From Desulforadius tongensis (GTDB lineage Bacteria; Bacillota; Desulfotomaculia; Desulfotomaculales; Desulfohalotomaculaceae), in assembly GCF_016907915.1 (NCBI RefSeq), contig NZ_JAFBCW010000004.1, positions 48,544 to 112,543 on the forward strand: a stretch of DNA of 64,000 bases. Direction: 5' to 3'. Below are positions 35,748 to 44,944 of the stretch, piece by piece. Within the stretch, counting starts at the first letter, position 1. Each line of letters starts with the position of its first letter. Under the pieces are notes generated by a model, which was not told the DNA's origin, did no database searches, and worked only from the letters and a program-made list of their open reading frames with translations. The position numbers and the translations under genes were made by a program.

Positions 35748-36458
35748 GATCCCCTTTCTCTGCTTGCTTGTATTTGCTTGGTTGATTTAACATCCAGTTA
35801 AACCCCCTATATTAGAGCCTTTGTCCCAAAATCGCCTTGTTTCATATTTTTTACTAAATTAACGCTTGAACTTCTTAGAAGTCCCACAGCCTTGACAGTC
35901 TTAAAAACTGTCAAGACTACCAATACAGTGCTTAGTGCTTAATTAAATTCTTATGATAACGAAATGATTCGATATGGGCATTTTGGTTCGGTATCTTGGG
36001 TGGAGTACATTAATCTATAACATTCGATCATAACATCTATGATGCACATTAAATAAAAAAATCTATTTTTGCCAGCAATTAGCTCTAAAAGGCACTCTTT
36101 AATTTATTCATCGCTAATTGGCTGGTTATTTAAAGCTAGTAAAATCCTGGAATTTTCTTCCGCCTGACTAAAAGGGTTTTAGGGGTTATTTCGCAGCGTT
36201 TAGCTATTCGGATTCGGATGCAAGTCCAATTTATTTATGTCAAAAAGATCAAATGCATAAAGCATACTTTCAATAATTTATAATACAATATCCTTATAAA
36301 AATGTAAATAAGATAGCATAACACCGAACCTTGAATAAAAAAACACCCAATTTTGCACAGCTTAACTTTACAATCAACAATAATAATATGGACACGATAA
36401 ATGGCTGGTATTAAACCAGTGAGAAAAGTGTTCATTCTTAACATTTACATTATTATTT
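35748..36458. other. Intergenic region of about 710 bp, no gene recognised
   Basis: It holds the promoter region of the kinase gene, a TTGACAGTnnnnnnnACTGTCAA hairpin at 35892-35917, and a 12-bp inverted repeat with one bulge (CCAGCAATTAGC at 36072-36083 with 36113-36125). No open frame is convincing in either direction. The second repeat may be a decayed element or an RNA structure. Confidence 0.4.
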
Positions 36459-36494
36459 AAGGGGCTGCCATTTTCATCGAGGCAGCCCCTTTAT
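36459..36494 (-). terminator. Terminator of the cut microcompartment operon
   Basis: AAGGGGCTGCC and GGCAGCCCCTT flank an 11-nt loop just after the last shell-protein gene, with T-rich flank. Confidence 0.75.
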
Positions 36495-36517
36495 CGTACG
36501 ACCTGTCTAATTATCCA

Positions 36518-36805
36518 TTATGCTTCTTTTTTGACTGAAGGGAGTATCATTTCTACGTCAGTGTGTGGACGCGGAATGACATGAACGGAGATTAATTCGC
36601 CAACTCGCTGAGCAGCAGCAGCACCGGCATCGGTCGCCGCTTTTACAGCACCAACATCTCCTCTTACCATAACGGTTACCAGAGCACCGCCGACTTTTTC
36701 ATAGCCAATCAGCTGAACGTTGGCAGCTTTAACCATGGCATCCGCTGCTTCAATTGATCCTACCAAACCTTTGGTTTCAATTAATCCTAAAGCTTCTGAT
36801 CTCAT
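36518..36805 (-). CDS. BMC-H shell protein (PduA/EutM-like)
   Basis: Hexameric microcompartment shell protein, 95 residues, one BMC domain: [61 protein letters not shown], then IPRPHTDVE. It tiles the shell facets and forms small central pores. It is the last gene of the cut operon, 21 bp after pduL. Confidence 0.95.
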   Translation of the reverse strand: MRSEALGLIETKGLVGSIEAADAMVKAANVQLIGYEKVGGALVTVMVRGDVGAVKAATDAGAAAAQRVGELISVHVIPRPHTDVEMILPSVKKEA

Positions 36806-36826
36806 TTTTATTTCCTCCTAAATTTT

Positions 36827-37468
36827 TTATTTTACTATCGTTATTCTTGAGGTTGATTTGAGAAGCATAGCATTCGCTTCTTCAATGTCGATATGAAATT
36901 CAAGAGCCGCGTTATCATCGACTCTAATGACAACATTGGAGTAAGTTCCTCCACGAGCTCCACCTGTTTGTATGGTTACCTGTTCTCCATCGCTTACACC
37001 AAAGCGTTTTGCATCTTCCGGTGTCATATGAATATGCCGCTGCGCAATAATAACGCCTTGGGACAAAATGACGCTTCCTTTGGGGCCAATGATAGTAATC
37101 CCCGGAGTTCCTTGCAAATCTCCAGACATTCTCACCGGCACGATTATACCAAGTTTGAAACAATCTGACTGGAGTATTTCTACCTGCGTTTCGCTTCTTA
37201 CTGGCCCGAGAACACGAACATTTTCAATAGCACCCTTGGGACCGCATATGGTCAGGGTTTCCTTACAGGCATATTGCATGGGTTGGGACAAATCCTTGAT
37301 TTTTGTCAATTGGTATCCTGCACCAAACAAAGTTTCCAAATCTGCTTGGGAAAGATGGATATGACGGTTAGATATTCCCACGGGTATAGAATTGTCTTCC
37401 TTTTTTAAATACCCCCCTTCTTTGAGCACTTCTAATAGAAGTTCTGCTAAAGCGTCATACTTTCCCAC
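36827..37468 (-). CDS. pduL: Phosphate propanoyl/acetyltransferase PduL
   Basis: Microcompartment phosphotransacylase, 213 residues, which makes acetyl phosphate from acetyl-CoA and regenerates CoA inside the shell. The two PTAC barrels show zinc-ligand histidines in VGISNRHIHLSQ and IAQRHIHMTPEDA. The N-terminal amphipathic helix (KYDALAELLLEVLKE) is a likely encapsulation peptide. Start GTG 37468 behind GAGGTGA; it abuts the aldehyde dehydrogenase gene by 2 bp. Confidence 0.95.
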   Translation of the reverse strand: MGKYDALAELLLEVLKEGGYLKKEDNSIPVGISNRHIHLSQADLETLFGAGYQLTKIKDLSQPMQYACKETLTICGPKGAIENVRVLGPVRSETQVEILQSDCFKLGIIVPVRMSGDLQGTPGITIIGPKGSVILSQGVIIAQRHIHMTPEDAKRFGVSDGEQVTIQTGGARGGTYSNVVIRVDDNAALEFHIDIEEANAMLLKSTSRITIVK

Positions 37469-37470
37469 TT

Positions 37471-38955
37471 TTAGTAGTCACCTCTTTTTTTTAGCAGCGC
37501 GAGAACTTCATCCACAAGCATCATAATCTGGTCTTCACTGATGGCATTGGAGCTGTCACGCTGTGCTGCGCAGTCTGAACAGGAAGTGTTTGTACTTTCG
37601 GTGTAGTCTTTGATTCCATAAGCTACACGTTTTTTATTAATCAAGTGCATGGGTGTTACATTATCGGAAGTTGCACTTCCTCCCCAAGTGCCACAACCCA
37701 GTGTAAAAGCTGGAGCTAATCCGGTACTTAAACCCACACCGCCATGGGTGGAGGGTGTGTTTACTAAGATTCTGAATACAGGCTTTTCAGCAAATTTTAT
37801 AGCCATTTCAGGGTTTTCCGTATGAATGGAAAGACTGTGTCCAACACCGCCATTATTCAATAATTTAATGCACAAATCGCAAGCTTCTCGCCAATCTTTT
37901 ACAGTATAAAAGGCCAGCACGGTAGTTAACTTTTCGTAAGACAGAGGATATTCCTGCCCCACGCCCTGCTGTTCACCCAACAGGACTTTTGTTCCCGGCG
38001 GAATCGATATACCGGCACTATCTGCAATGACTTCAGCAGATCGCCCTACCATTTTTGCATTCATGGCATGGCCGCGGATAAACAATTTTTCAGCAACTTT
38101 GTCTGTTTCCGCAGGGGTCATGAAGTAGCCCCCTTGGCGTCTGAATTCCTCCATAACTTGATCGCGAATACATTCTTCAACAATAACCGCTTGCTCAGAT
38201 GCACATATAGTCCCATTGTCAAAGGTTTTACTAGTGATAATATCTTTGACTGCTTTTTGTATATTGGCAGTTCTTTCTATATAGGCCGGAACATTACCCG
38301 GGCCTACGCCTAGTGCTGGTTTCCCTGCGCTATAGGCAGCCTTTACCATAGCTGTACCACCTGTGGCAATAATCATGTCCACTTCATCGCATTTCATTAG
38401 TTCATTGGTTGCATTCATAGAAGGTTTTGAGATACAGCCAATAATATTAGCCGGAGCACCAGCTGCTACTGCAGCGTCATTCATCAATCTGGCTGCTTGC
38501 AGCGTGCATTTCAAAGCCGAAGGATGCGGTGAGAACACAATGCCGTTACGGGATTTAATAGCAATAATGGCTTTGTATATAGTCGTAGATGTAGGATTGG
38601 TTGAAGGAATAATACCCATGAGCAATCCTACCGGTTCCGCAATTTCCACGACTTTATTAACTTGATCGTCTTTAATAATTCCAATGGTTTGCATTGGTTT
38701 AATGAATTTATACAGCTCTGTGGAAGCAAGCTTATTTTTTAAGGTCTTATCTTCTACATTGCCAAATCCAGTTTCTTCCACAGCCATTTTTGCCAAAGAA
38801 ACAGCATTTTCCTCAGCTGCTTTTACCATATTACAAATTATTTTATCAATCTGTTCGCTATTGAATTTTGCAAGTTCTGCTTGTGCCAGTTTGGCCTGAC
38901 GGGCAAGATTTCTGGCCTCTTGCACAGATTGTAAATCATAATCAAAGGTTTCCAT
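37471..38955 (-). CDS. CoA-acylating acetaldehyde dehydrogenase (catalytic Cys present)
   Basis: About 494 residues. It oxidises acetaldehyde from choline cleavage to acetyl-CoA with NAD. The nucleophile is Cys251 in FDNGTICASEQAVIVEE, with NAD-binding region GLLMGIIPSTNPTSTTIYK. An N-terminal helix (FDYDLQSVQEARNLARQA) and a C-terminal helix after a Cys-rich linker (TSCSDCAAQ... QIMMLVDEVLALLKK) look like encapsulation peptides. Start ATG 38955 after GGGGAGAGGGAG. A paralogue at 51500 lacks this Cys. Confidence 0.93.
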   Translation of the reverse strand: METFDYDLQSVQEARNLARQAKLAQAELAKFNSEQIDKIICNMVKAAEENAVSLAKMAVEETGFGNVEDKTLKNKLASTELYKFIKPMQTIGIIKDDQVNKVVEIAEPVGLLMGIIPSTNPTSTTIYKAIIAIKSRNGIVFSPHPSALKCTLQAARLMNDAAVAAGAPANIIGCISKPSMNATNELMKCDEVDMIIATGGTAMVKAAYSAGKPALGVGPGNVPAYIERTANIQKAVKDIITSKTFDNGTICASEQAVIVEECIRDQVMEEFRRQGGYFMTPAETDKVAEKLFIRGHAMNAKMVGRSAEVIADSAGISIPPGTKVLLGEQQGVGQEYPLSYEKLTTVLAFYTVKDWREACDLCIKLLNNGGVGHSLSIHTENPEMAIKFAEKPVFRILVNTPSTHGGVGLSTGLAPAFTLGCGTWGGSATSDNVTPMHLINKKRVAYGIKDYTESTNTSCSDCAAQRDSSNAISEDQIMMLVDEVLALLKKRGDY

Positions 38956-39023
38956 ATTTACTCTCCCTCTCCCCACTGTCTTATCCCGTTTTTACAGGCA
39001 TACCAATTACACATTTATTGTCC

Positions 39024-39659
39024 TTACTTGTTACTGTCTCTCTGGTAATATTCTGTTAGTTTTTTGATAAGCAAGTCTTTATTTGCTTTTGATATGGCTC
39101 TACCTGTTATGCCAAGTTCCTTGTATTCTCTCGCCAACTTGCGAAGTTTTGCTACGGAGAGCAATTTTAATGCCTCAATACTTTTTTCAAGACCGAATTT
39201 TTGTATGAAAGCATCAACCTCCTCTTTGTGTAATTGCTTCAGCGTTACGGGTGGTTCTGTCGACTCCGCTGCAATATTCTGCTTTGACGATAGATCGTTT
39301 ATGTTGGCTGTTGGATCAGATCCCTGAGGGAAGCCTGATTTCTCCTGTGGTGGCACAGGCATTGGTTGTTCCTCAACGGGATTTACCCTTACAATGACCA
39401 TGTTTTCAATTTCATCATGCGGTCTGGGAATTATATGTTGAGAAACCAATGACAAGCGGCCAATCTTTTCAACCGCTGTTATACCTGCTTCCACGGCGGC
39501 TTTAACAGCTCCCACGTCACCGGTTACAACAATTGTTACAAGGCCACCGCCTACAAAGGTTCTCTCCACAAGTTCCACTTGTGCCGTCTTGAGCATAACA
39601 TCTGCACATTCAATAGCAGGAAGAAGTCCTCGTGTCTCAATTAGGCCAAGGGCCTGCAT
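39024..39659 (-). CDS. BMC-H shell protein with C-terminal Rho-N/SAP-like extension
   Basis: 211 residues. Residues 1-90 form a BMC domain ([53 protein letters not shown]). A Pro/Gln-rich linker (~90-150) leads to a helical C-terminus (LLSVAKLRKLAREYKELGITGRAISKANKDLLIKKLTEYY), which resembles Rho-N or SAP-type helix-turn-helix modules. Extended shell proteins PduK and EutK are known, and EutK ends in a nucleic-acid-binding-like domain. A role tethering the shell to nucleic acid or other components is inference. Confidence 0.88.
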   Translation of the reverse strand: MQALGLIETRGLLPAIECADVMLKTAQVELVERTFVGGGLVTIVVTGDVGAVKAAVEAGITAVEKIGRLSLVSQHIIPRPHDEIENMVIVRVNPVEEQPMPVPPQEKSGFPQGSDPTANINDLSSKQNIAAESTEPPVTLKQLHKEEVDAFIQKFGLEKSIEALKLLSVAKLRKLAREYKELGITGRAISKANKDLLIKKLTEYYQRDSNK

Positions 39660-39679
39660 CGCTTACCCTCCTCTTAGTG

Positions 39680-40354
39680 TCACGCCATAAGCTCAGACCA
39701 GTTTGCCGGGTAGGTTACATAGAAGAGTTTGACATACCCTGAAGAACTCCAAACTACTTTAGAACCTTTGGGTATAAAGATTACATCTCCTTGACATGCA
39801 TCATAAGTGTTACCATTGATGGTAATAGACAAGCTTCCTTCAAGAATGATATCAATTTCTTCACAGCACAATTCCCGCTCAAAACTGGATTTCTCAATTG
39901 TTAAAAAACCTGCACCCATTTTAGAATCATTTTTGCTGATCACTTTACGATAAGCTACGTTTGTGCAGGGATCCCCCGTGTTAAAAGTTTCGTATTTCAC
40001 CGTTCTGCCGCGCACAATTTTCAGTCCACTTTTTGGGTCACCATCTGTAAGAAAGGGCAGTTCGTGAGATGGCACGGGAACACTTGCCAAGCAGCCGCTT
40101 GTTAATACCGCTTTAATAATTTGATAAATTAAATCTCTGTCAATTTCGTTTTTCCGGCCAGCTTTCTTCGGCGGACCACTGCCTTTACCAGTGTGATTTC
40201 CTGCAGCAGATGAACCTGCTGCAAATTCCACGCCCAGTTCTTTGGCTAAATCTTTGGCAGCCGGGGTGATGATAGTATCAGAATCTACGTATAATATTCT
40301 TTGCCCCTTTTCTGATGCTGTTTGTACTTCATTTGCGCAAACAAGTTTTTTCAA
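39680..40354 (-). CDS. eutQ: EutQ-like cupin protein
   Basis: 224 residues. The N-terminal ~45 residues (YVDSDTIITPAAKDLAKELGVEF) form the motif shared by EutQ and EutT, and the C-terminal cupin barrel follows (LTIEKSSFERELCCEEIDIILEGSLSITINGNTYDACQGDVIFIPKGS). Salmonella EutQ has acetate kinase activity, so here it could turn acetyl phosphate into ATP and acetate at the compartment; that activity has not been shown for this protein. TTG start 40354 behind AAAGGGGGTGG. Confidence 0.87.
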   Translation of the reverse strand: MKKLVCANEVQTASEKGQRILYVDSDTIITPAAKDLAKELGVEFAAGSSAAGNHTGKGSGPPKKAGRKNEIDRDLIYQIIKAVLTSGCLASVPVPSHELPFLTDGDPKSGLKIVRGRTVKYETFNTGDPCTNVAYRKVISKNDSKMGAGFLTIEKSSFERELCCEEIDIILEGSLSITINGNTYDACQGDVIFIPKGSKVVWSSSGYVKLFYVTYPANWSELMA

Positions 40355-40403
40355 GGTACCACCCCCTTTCGCTAACTAAATATGGCAGTATGTAATAGCA
40401 ATT

Positions 40404-40952
40404 TTAAAAAAGCGATTTCCATAATTTATCAGACGGAGAAGGAATTACCTCTACATCTACCAACAAGCCTTTTTCTAGAGCAATGGCTGCCCCGGCTTCA
40501 ATACCTGCTCGTACAGCAGCGACATCCCCGGTAAAGGTGAAATAGGATTTGCCGCCTATTCCACTGCCCATACGCAGCTCAATAGCCTGTACGTCTGCAG
40601 CTTTAAGTGCCGCATCGGCCGCAACAATCATGGATGCTAAGGAAAAGGATTCCATGATTCCCAGAGCTCCCGTTTCATCCGGCATGGTCGTGGCTGTAAT
40701 AGCCGGGAAAACGGCAGGATGAACATTGGGAAGGATAAAGCTATCTACCAGATATTCTCCTGCTGTTTCTACACCTACGCTGATAGAGCTTTCTACAGCA
40801 GCAACGTCTCCATGAACAATGGCGATATATTTTCCCGGACAGACAGGAGTTGCACTAACTGCTTCCACGTAAGCTGTTTTAAGCATCAGGTCTGTGGTAT
40901 AAATTCCCCTTGCAATACTCGTAAGCTCAATCATACCTATCGCGTTATTCAT
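40404..40952 (-). CDS. Tandem-BMC trimeric shell protein, PduT-like
   Basis: 182 residues with two BMC repeats (GMIELTSIARGIYTTDLMLKTAYVEAV; GIMESFSLASMIVAADAALKAADVQAI). A cysteine in VCPGKYIAIVHGDV matches the pore Cys of Salmonella PduT that holds a 4Fe-4S cluster at the trimer centre. It is adjacent to and overlaps a PduS-like gene by 8 bp, so the pair likely passes electrons across the shell. Confidence 0.9.
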   Translation of the reverse strand: MNNAIGMIELTSIARGIYTTDLMLKTAYVEAVSATPVCPGKYIAIVHGDVAAVESSISVGVETAGEYLVDSFILPNVHPAVFPAITATTMPDETGALGIMESFSLASMIVAADAALKAADVQAIELRMGSGIGGKSYFTFTGDVAAVRAGIEAGAAIALEKGLLVDVEVIPSPSDKLWKSLF

Positions 40953-42282
40953 AAGAACCCACCTTTATCACAATAAAATTATCCGTAATCTCTTTAACGG
41001 TCCCATTGACGCTGGAATGGACTGCAGCCCCGAGACTATTGTCCGGAATTTTACCAATCAGCTGCCCGGCTTTCACCTGTTCGCCTACGGTGACAACAGG
41101 TACTGCCGGTGCTCCGATGTGCTGTTGCAGAGCGATATGAACGGTTTCAGATCGAAATTCCACTTCAGTCATCGGTGCCGGTTTATCGAAAGCCGATAAG
41201 CCAATTTTGGCAATTAGACGTTTGCTTGGAATTAAGCGATACTCCCTAGCTGACCGCGCTTTGAATTCGATCTCTGCCGGCTGGTATTTAATACCTTGTT
41301 CTGCCAGCTTTTGCTTAAAAAGAACATTGACAGATCTTGGATGAAGATTGACCGGACAGGAAAATAATTCGCAGATATTACATTCACAGCATAATTGTGC
41401 AATTTGCTGTTCTTTCACGTCTCCCAAGTTATAACTTAGCGCACGCATGACTTTATGTGGTTGAATATTGTGTCCCAAGAGATAGCGAGGACACAGATCT
41501 GTACACATTCGACATTGCCCGCAGGCGGCTCTGCTTATTACTCTCGCTTGAGCAATGCTCATGGATTTTTTACGAATGAGAAAGTGATCTTTTTTGAGCA
41601 GCACATACCCTTTGCTTTTTTTGGTAACATACCCATCTACGTTGTTCCTTACAGAACCCATCATGGGGCCGCCGTCTATCACGGCATAGTTGTCAAAATT
41701 TTCCACTCCGCATTGTCTGATTACATCCCGGACGGGTACACCCACAGGAACTTTGACCGTCATGCGGCGTGGAATATCTCCGGCAATGGTGATGTACGTG
41801 TTTGTAACGGGGTTCCCGGCCATGGCATGGAATATATTTAATGCCGTTTCCGAATTGATAACCACACAGCCCACTTTCAGAGGAATGGATGCTTCCGGAA
41901 CAATTCTTTTAGTCAACTCGTAAACCAGAACTTGCTCATCACCGGCAGGATAGACATCCCGGAGTTCCATTACTTCCACGTAATTTGAAAGCCCCAAAGC
42001 AGCAATTCTCTTCCTTAGGATGGCAATAACTTTCTTGTGTTTGCCCTTGATACCAATGATGGCTTTGCGGGCTTCAATATATTTTCCTACAGCACTCAGT
42101 CCTCTGATAATTTCATCAGGAAACAGCTCCATCAACTGCTGGTCAACCCTAAGCAGCGGTTCACATTCAGCACCATTAAGCAGTACATACTCGGCCTTGG
42201 AAGTTAGTTTGGCATGAGTTGGAAACCCTGCTCCCCCTGCCCCGATAACCCCTGCATCCTTGATTAAGTTCCGTAGATCCAA
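40945..42282 (-). CDS. PduS/RnfC-like iron-sulfur flavoprotein
   Basis: 445 residues. An N-terminal RnfC-like NADH/FMN domain (GVIGAGGAGFPTHAKL, LLNGAECEPLL, YPAGDEQVLVYELTKR) and an SLBB region precede a ferredoxin-type site (CGQCRMCTDLCPRYLLG, then CCECNICELFSCP) and a barrel-sandwich C-terminus. In Pdu systems this protein reduces cobalamin. No B12 enzyme is encoded here, so it more likely supplies electrons for NAD balance or for CutD activation (inference). TTG start 42282 after GGGGGTG. Confidence 0.9.
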   Translation of the reverse strand: MDLRNLIKDAGVIGAGGAGFPTHAKLTSKAEYVLLNGAECEPLLRVDQQLMELFPDEIIRGLSAVGKYIEARKAIIGIKGKHKKVIAILRKRIAALGLSNYVEVMELRDVYPAGDEQVLVYELTKRIVPEASIPLKVGCVVINSETALNIFHAMAGNPVTNTYITIAGDIPRRMTVKVPVGVPVRDVIRQCGVENFDNYAVIDGGPMMGSVRNNVDGYVTKKSKGYVLLKKDHFLIRKKSMSIAQARVISRAACGQCRMCTDLCPRYLLGHNIQPHKVMRALSYNLGDVKEQQIAQLCCECNICELFSCPVNLHPRSVNVLFKQKLAEQGIKYQPAEIEFKARSAREYRLIPSKRLIAKIGLSAFDKPAPMTEVEFRSETVHIALQQHIGAPAVPVVTVGEQVKAGQLIGKIPDNSLGAAVHSSVNGTVKEITDNFIVIKVGSYE

Positions 42283-42303
42283 GCTTTTTCACCCCCAGCA
42301 TTC

Positions 42304-42564
42304 TTAAAACGCGCAGTCTTCGTCAATGATTCCTACAATAACGGCATCAATGGGTACATCGTCCCGATCCAGCATTTTGCGTGCTGAGCTGCCATTACAG
42401 ACGATTACTCGTTCGCCAATGCCAGCACCAATGGTATCGGCAGCTATTATGAAACGTCCGGCATCAATACCACCGAGGACTTCCACCAACATGAATTTCA
42501 GTCCTCTGAGGGAATCCGCTTTTCTAGTTGACCATATATTATCAATTACTTTTGCTGCTATCAT
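42304..42564 (-). CDS. eutN: EutN/CcmL-family pentameric vertex protein
   Basis: 86 residues: MIAAKVIDNIWSTRKADSLRGLKFMLVEVL..., then DTIGAGIGERVIVCNGSSARKM and VPIDAVIVGIID, the full EutN/PduN/CcmL pattern. Pentamers cap the twelve vertices of the shell. The ATG overlaps the stop of the upstream BMC gene (ATGA). Confidence 0.95.
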   Translation of the reverse strand: MIAAKVIDNIWSTRKADSLRGLKFMLVEVLGGIDAGRFIIAADTIGAGIGERVIVCNGSSARKMLDRDDVPIDAVIVGIIDEDCAF

Positions 42565-42872
42565 AAAGCATCACCTTTTCTTACTGCTTCCAACTTATCT
42601 TGTATATCTTTTATAGCTGCTTCCACCGATGCTGTATCTCCGAAGATAGCGATCATAATCAGATTCTGCGGGCAGTGACCTTTAATGTCTTCCACTACTA
42701 CCCCGGCTGCTTTTTCGGCGATGTCAGCAGCGAAAACCATATCAATCAGCCGCCCCTGAACTAAACCCACAGCATCATAGTTTTCAATGGGGATAGTTGA
42801 AGTGGAGCTTTTCCGTCGAAAGAGAATATCCAATGTTCCCTTGGAAGGGGATTTTATTATCCGGTACTCCAC
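42561..42872 (-). CDS. Divergent BMC-domain protein
   Basis: 103 residues. After an N-terminal strand pair (EYRIIKSPSKGTLDILFRRK), the core DAVGLVQGRLIDMVFAADIAEKAAGVVVEDIKGHCPQNLIMIAIFGDTASVEAAIKDI follows the BMC fold but departs from the usual GLIETRG and KVGGGLVT signatures. It carries one Cys near the expected pore loop. Probably a specialised shell facet or pore protein. GTG start behind CAGGAGTG. Confidence 0.8.
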   Translation of the reverse strand: MEYRIIKSPSKGTLDILFRRKSSTSTIPIENYDAVGLVQGRLIDMVFAADIAEKAAGVVVEDIKGHCPQNLIMIAIFGDTASVEAAIKDIQDKLEAVRKGDAL

Positions 42873-42891
42873 GTGTAAAGGTCACTCCTGT

Positions 42892-43734
42892 CTAAAGGCT
42901 TTCCTGTGTGCAGCTAAGTGCAATACCCAAAGGTGTTACAAACATGGGGTTTTGCGGTTTATAAGTGGGCAGATTGGTTTTTTGAGCAATAATATCTTCA
43001 ATCCCATTCAAACAACAGGTTCCGCCAACCAAATAGATTTCTTTTGCTTGGTATTGAGCTACGTGGTGACTAATAATGGATGACACTTTTTCAATAACTG
43101 GCTGTAATACCGGAATTAATTCCCGATGATTTTTGAAATCCCGCTTATATTGATCAGCCTCGTCAAAACTCATTCCATATGCACCGGCAATAACTAGAGA
43201 AAAGTGAGTGCCACCTGTGGGCTCATCGGCAACATAAATCACTTTACCGTCTTTAAGGATGGCGATTCCTGTAGTACCGCCCCCAATATCAACAATAGCA
43301 CCGTCTTTAATCTTCAGTACGGCATTAGCCGCCGTTGGTTCATCCAACAGGTTGGTAATTTCGAAACCAGCCCCCTCCACTACATGTTTAATAACTCCTG
43401 AGTCAAGGGTAAAGGTTCCCGGAGGAAGCGCCGCTGCTGCATAGATCAATTCTGTACCAAGTTTCTGTTCCAGTTCTTGTTTTAGCTCTTTGACTATGCG
43501 AATTGCACCAATATAGTCCACCACCATACCATCTTTGACAACATTGGCATAACGATAGGCACCAGCAACAGGCTGATAATTCTCATCAAGTACTGCCAGC
43601 ACAATATAGGCTGTTCCTAGGTCAACACCGGTGTAATAAACTGATGATTTATTCAATATGGGTGTTTTGATGACTTTTTCAAAATCTCGAATAAGCTGAT
43701 CACAATATTGAAAGGCCGCATTTACCGTTTCCAT
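42892..43734 (-). CDS. eutJ: EutJ-like ASKHA (Hsp70-fold) chaperone
   Basis: About 280 residues with actin/Hsp70 phosphate motifs: VYYTGVDLGTAYIVLAVLD, DEPTAANAV, GAIVDIGGGTTGIAIL and YLVGGTCCLNGI. EutJ proteins are thought to be chaperones or reactivating factors in microcompartment loci. I set the start at ATG 43734 after GGGGAGGGA; it overlaps the upstream gene by 13 bp. Confidence 0.88.
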   Translation of the reverse strand: METVNAAFQYCDQLIRDFEKVIKTPILNKSSVYYTGVDLGTAYIVLAVLDENYQPVAGAYRYANVVKDGMVVDYIGAIRIVKELKQELEQKLGTELIYAAAALPPGTFTLDSGVIKHVVEGAGFEITNLLDEPTAANAVLKIKDGAIVDIGGGTTGIAILKDGKVIYVADEPTGGTHFSLVIAGAYGMSFDEADQYKRDFKNHRELIPVLQPVIEKVSSIISHHVAQYQAKEIYLVGGTCCLNGIEDIIAQKTNLPTYKPQNPMFVTPLGIALSCTQESL

Positions 43735-44393
43735 TTTTCCCTCCCCAAACACTTCCACATCATCACGCAGAGTATGTTAATAATCAGATAGAGCGCGTCA
43801 ATCAGGTCTTGTCGTGAGCAGACTTGCTTCTCTTCATTCCAATAGGTTTCTAAAATGGCTGGTTCTAACTCTCGGAGAGAGGCACGCAAGTGATTTAACA
43901 AAGCCATCTCTTTTCCATTTTTTAATCTCACGTGAAATTCACTTATTTCAACGTATTTTTCCAAATTATCGAATCGTTTTTTGATTTCTTCTTCCGACCA
44001 TCCCCAAAAATCAATATTTTCCGGGGGAACCTGTTCCCGTTCAGCAGTTCGCACGTTCCGAAAGCATTTGCCCAGTGCCAAAACTTCTTCTGACAGGACA
44101 GCATCTCCAGAGTGTAGAAGCTCTGCCGCAATTAGGAAAAATAAAGATTCTATGTATTCCATTTTTCTACGCAATTTTAATGCACACTGGCTGTCCCCTA
44201 CTTGTGTCTGATTCGATTCGCCGGTGTTTAATTTCTTATTGTCACCACACTTAGCCTGTACCAGTGTGACTCGTTTGTCTATAAGAAATTGACGGGCTCC
44301 TGGTGTAATCTTTGTATCTGGTTCCAGAACATAAGTAGCAAAGGGTTCTATTTTATATAAATCTCGCAATTCCATTTCGGTGATGAATTTCAT
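43722..44393 (-). CDS. EutT-like protein (cobalamin adenosyltransferase family) lacking the CCxxC motif
   Basis: 223 residues. The N-terminal FITEMELRDLYKIEPFATYVLEPDTKITPGARQFLIDKRVTLV and the later LRRKMEYIESLFFLIAAEL...GKEMALLNHLRASLRELE match EutT, which makes adenosylcobalamin for ethanolamine lyase. The metal-binding CC..C cysteines of enteric EutT are not evident, and CutC needs no B12. It may therefore have a structural or changed role. Start ATG 44393 after TGAGGTG. Confidence 0.78.
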   Translation of the reverse strand: MKFITEMELRDLYKIEPFATYVLEPDTKITPGARQFLIDKRVTLVQAKCGDNKKLNTGESNQTQVGDSQCALKLRRKMEYIESLFFLIAAELLHSGDAVLSEEVLALGKCFRNVRTAEREQVPPENIDFWGWSEEEIKKRFDNLEKYVEISEFHVRLKNGKEMALLNHLRASLRELEPAILETYWNEEKQVCSRQDLIDALYLIINILCVMMWKCLGREKWKR

Positions 44394-44488
44394 TACTTCA
44401 CCTCAACCTTTCTGAAATCCCCTTTTGCCAAATTACCCATTAATTTACTGCTGAAGCGAAAATCCAGAGAATCTATATAAAAAGAACC

Positions 44489-44944
44489 TCATTTTTTTCC
44501 AGATGATTCTTGTTTTCCAAATAAATATTCTTTCAGCTCTGCCACGCCCGTATTGTCTATTAAAGAAATCTTAAAGTAAGGTTCGGAAATCCCTATTCTC
44601 TTCAACTGTTGAATAGATAAATTGGCCTTTTCAGGAGCCAAATCAATTTTGGTAATCACTCCAATAACAGGACAAGTAAATGATTTGGCAAAACCGGGCG
44701 GATATACTTCAGTGGGCCTGGATTGATCAACAAGCATCAGCACATGAGATGCGGCTTGTGCCGTTGCAATCAGGTATTTGTACATATAAACGTTTTCAAT
44801 ATATGCGCCCGGTGTGTCAATGGTATTTTTCCCATATATAACATCTTGGGTTTTTTTTAATGATCTGATGGAATCATTTAAAACATTGGCCAGGGTGGAT
44901 TTGCCAGCTTGTGTTGGTCCGACAATCATAATTCGTTTTTTCAT
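44489..44944 (-). CDS. eutP: EutP/PduV-like small GTPase
   Basis: 151 residues, Ras-like P-loop protein: GPTQAGKST (Walker A), DTPGAYIEN (G3) and TKIDLAP (G4). EutP of Salmonella has been reported to act as an acetate kinase; PduV binds the shell protein PduU. The ATG overlaps the stop of the PduU-type shell gene, and the two protein types are known partners. Confidence 0.9.
   Translation of the reverse strand: MKKRIMIVGPTQAGKSTLANVLNDSIRSLKKTQDVIYGKNTIDTPGAYIENVYMYKYLIATAQAASHVLMLVDQSRPTEVYPPGFAKSFTCPVIGVITKIDLAPEKANLSIQQLKRIGISEPYFKISLIDNTGVAELKEYLFGKQESSGKK

Noticed and set aside
36235..36444. 69-residue hydrophobic minus-strand frame before the operon terminator
   Set aside because: No ribosome site and AT-rich composition alone explains the Ile/Leu/Phe content.
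43722..44393. Calling the gene a functional EutT adenosyltransferase
   Set aside because: The family match is clear but the CCxxC metal motif is missing and no B12-dependent enzyme is encoded in the locus.
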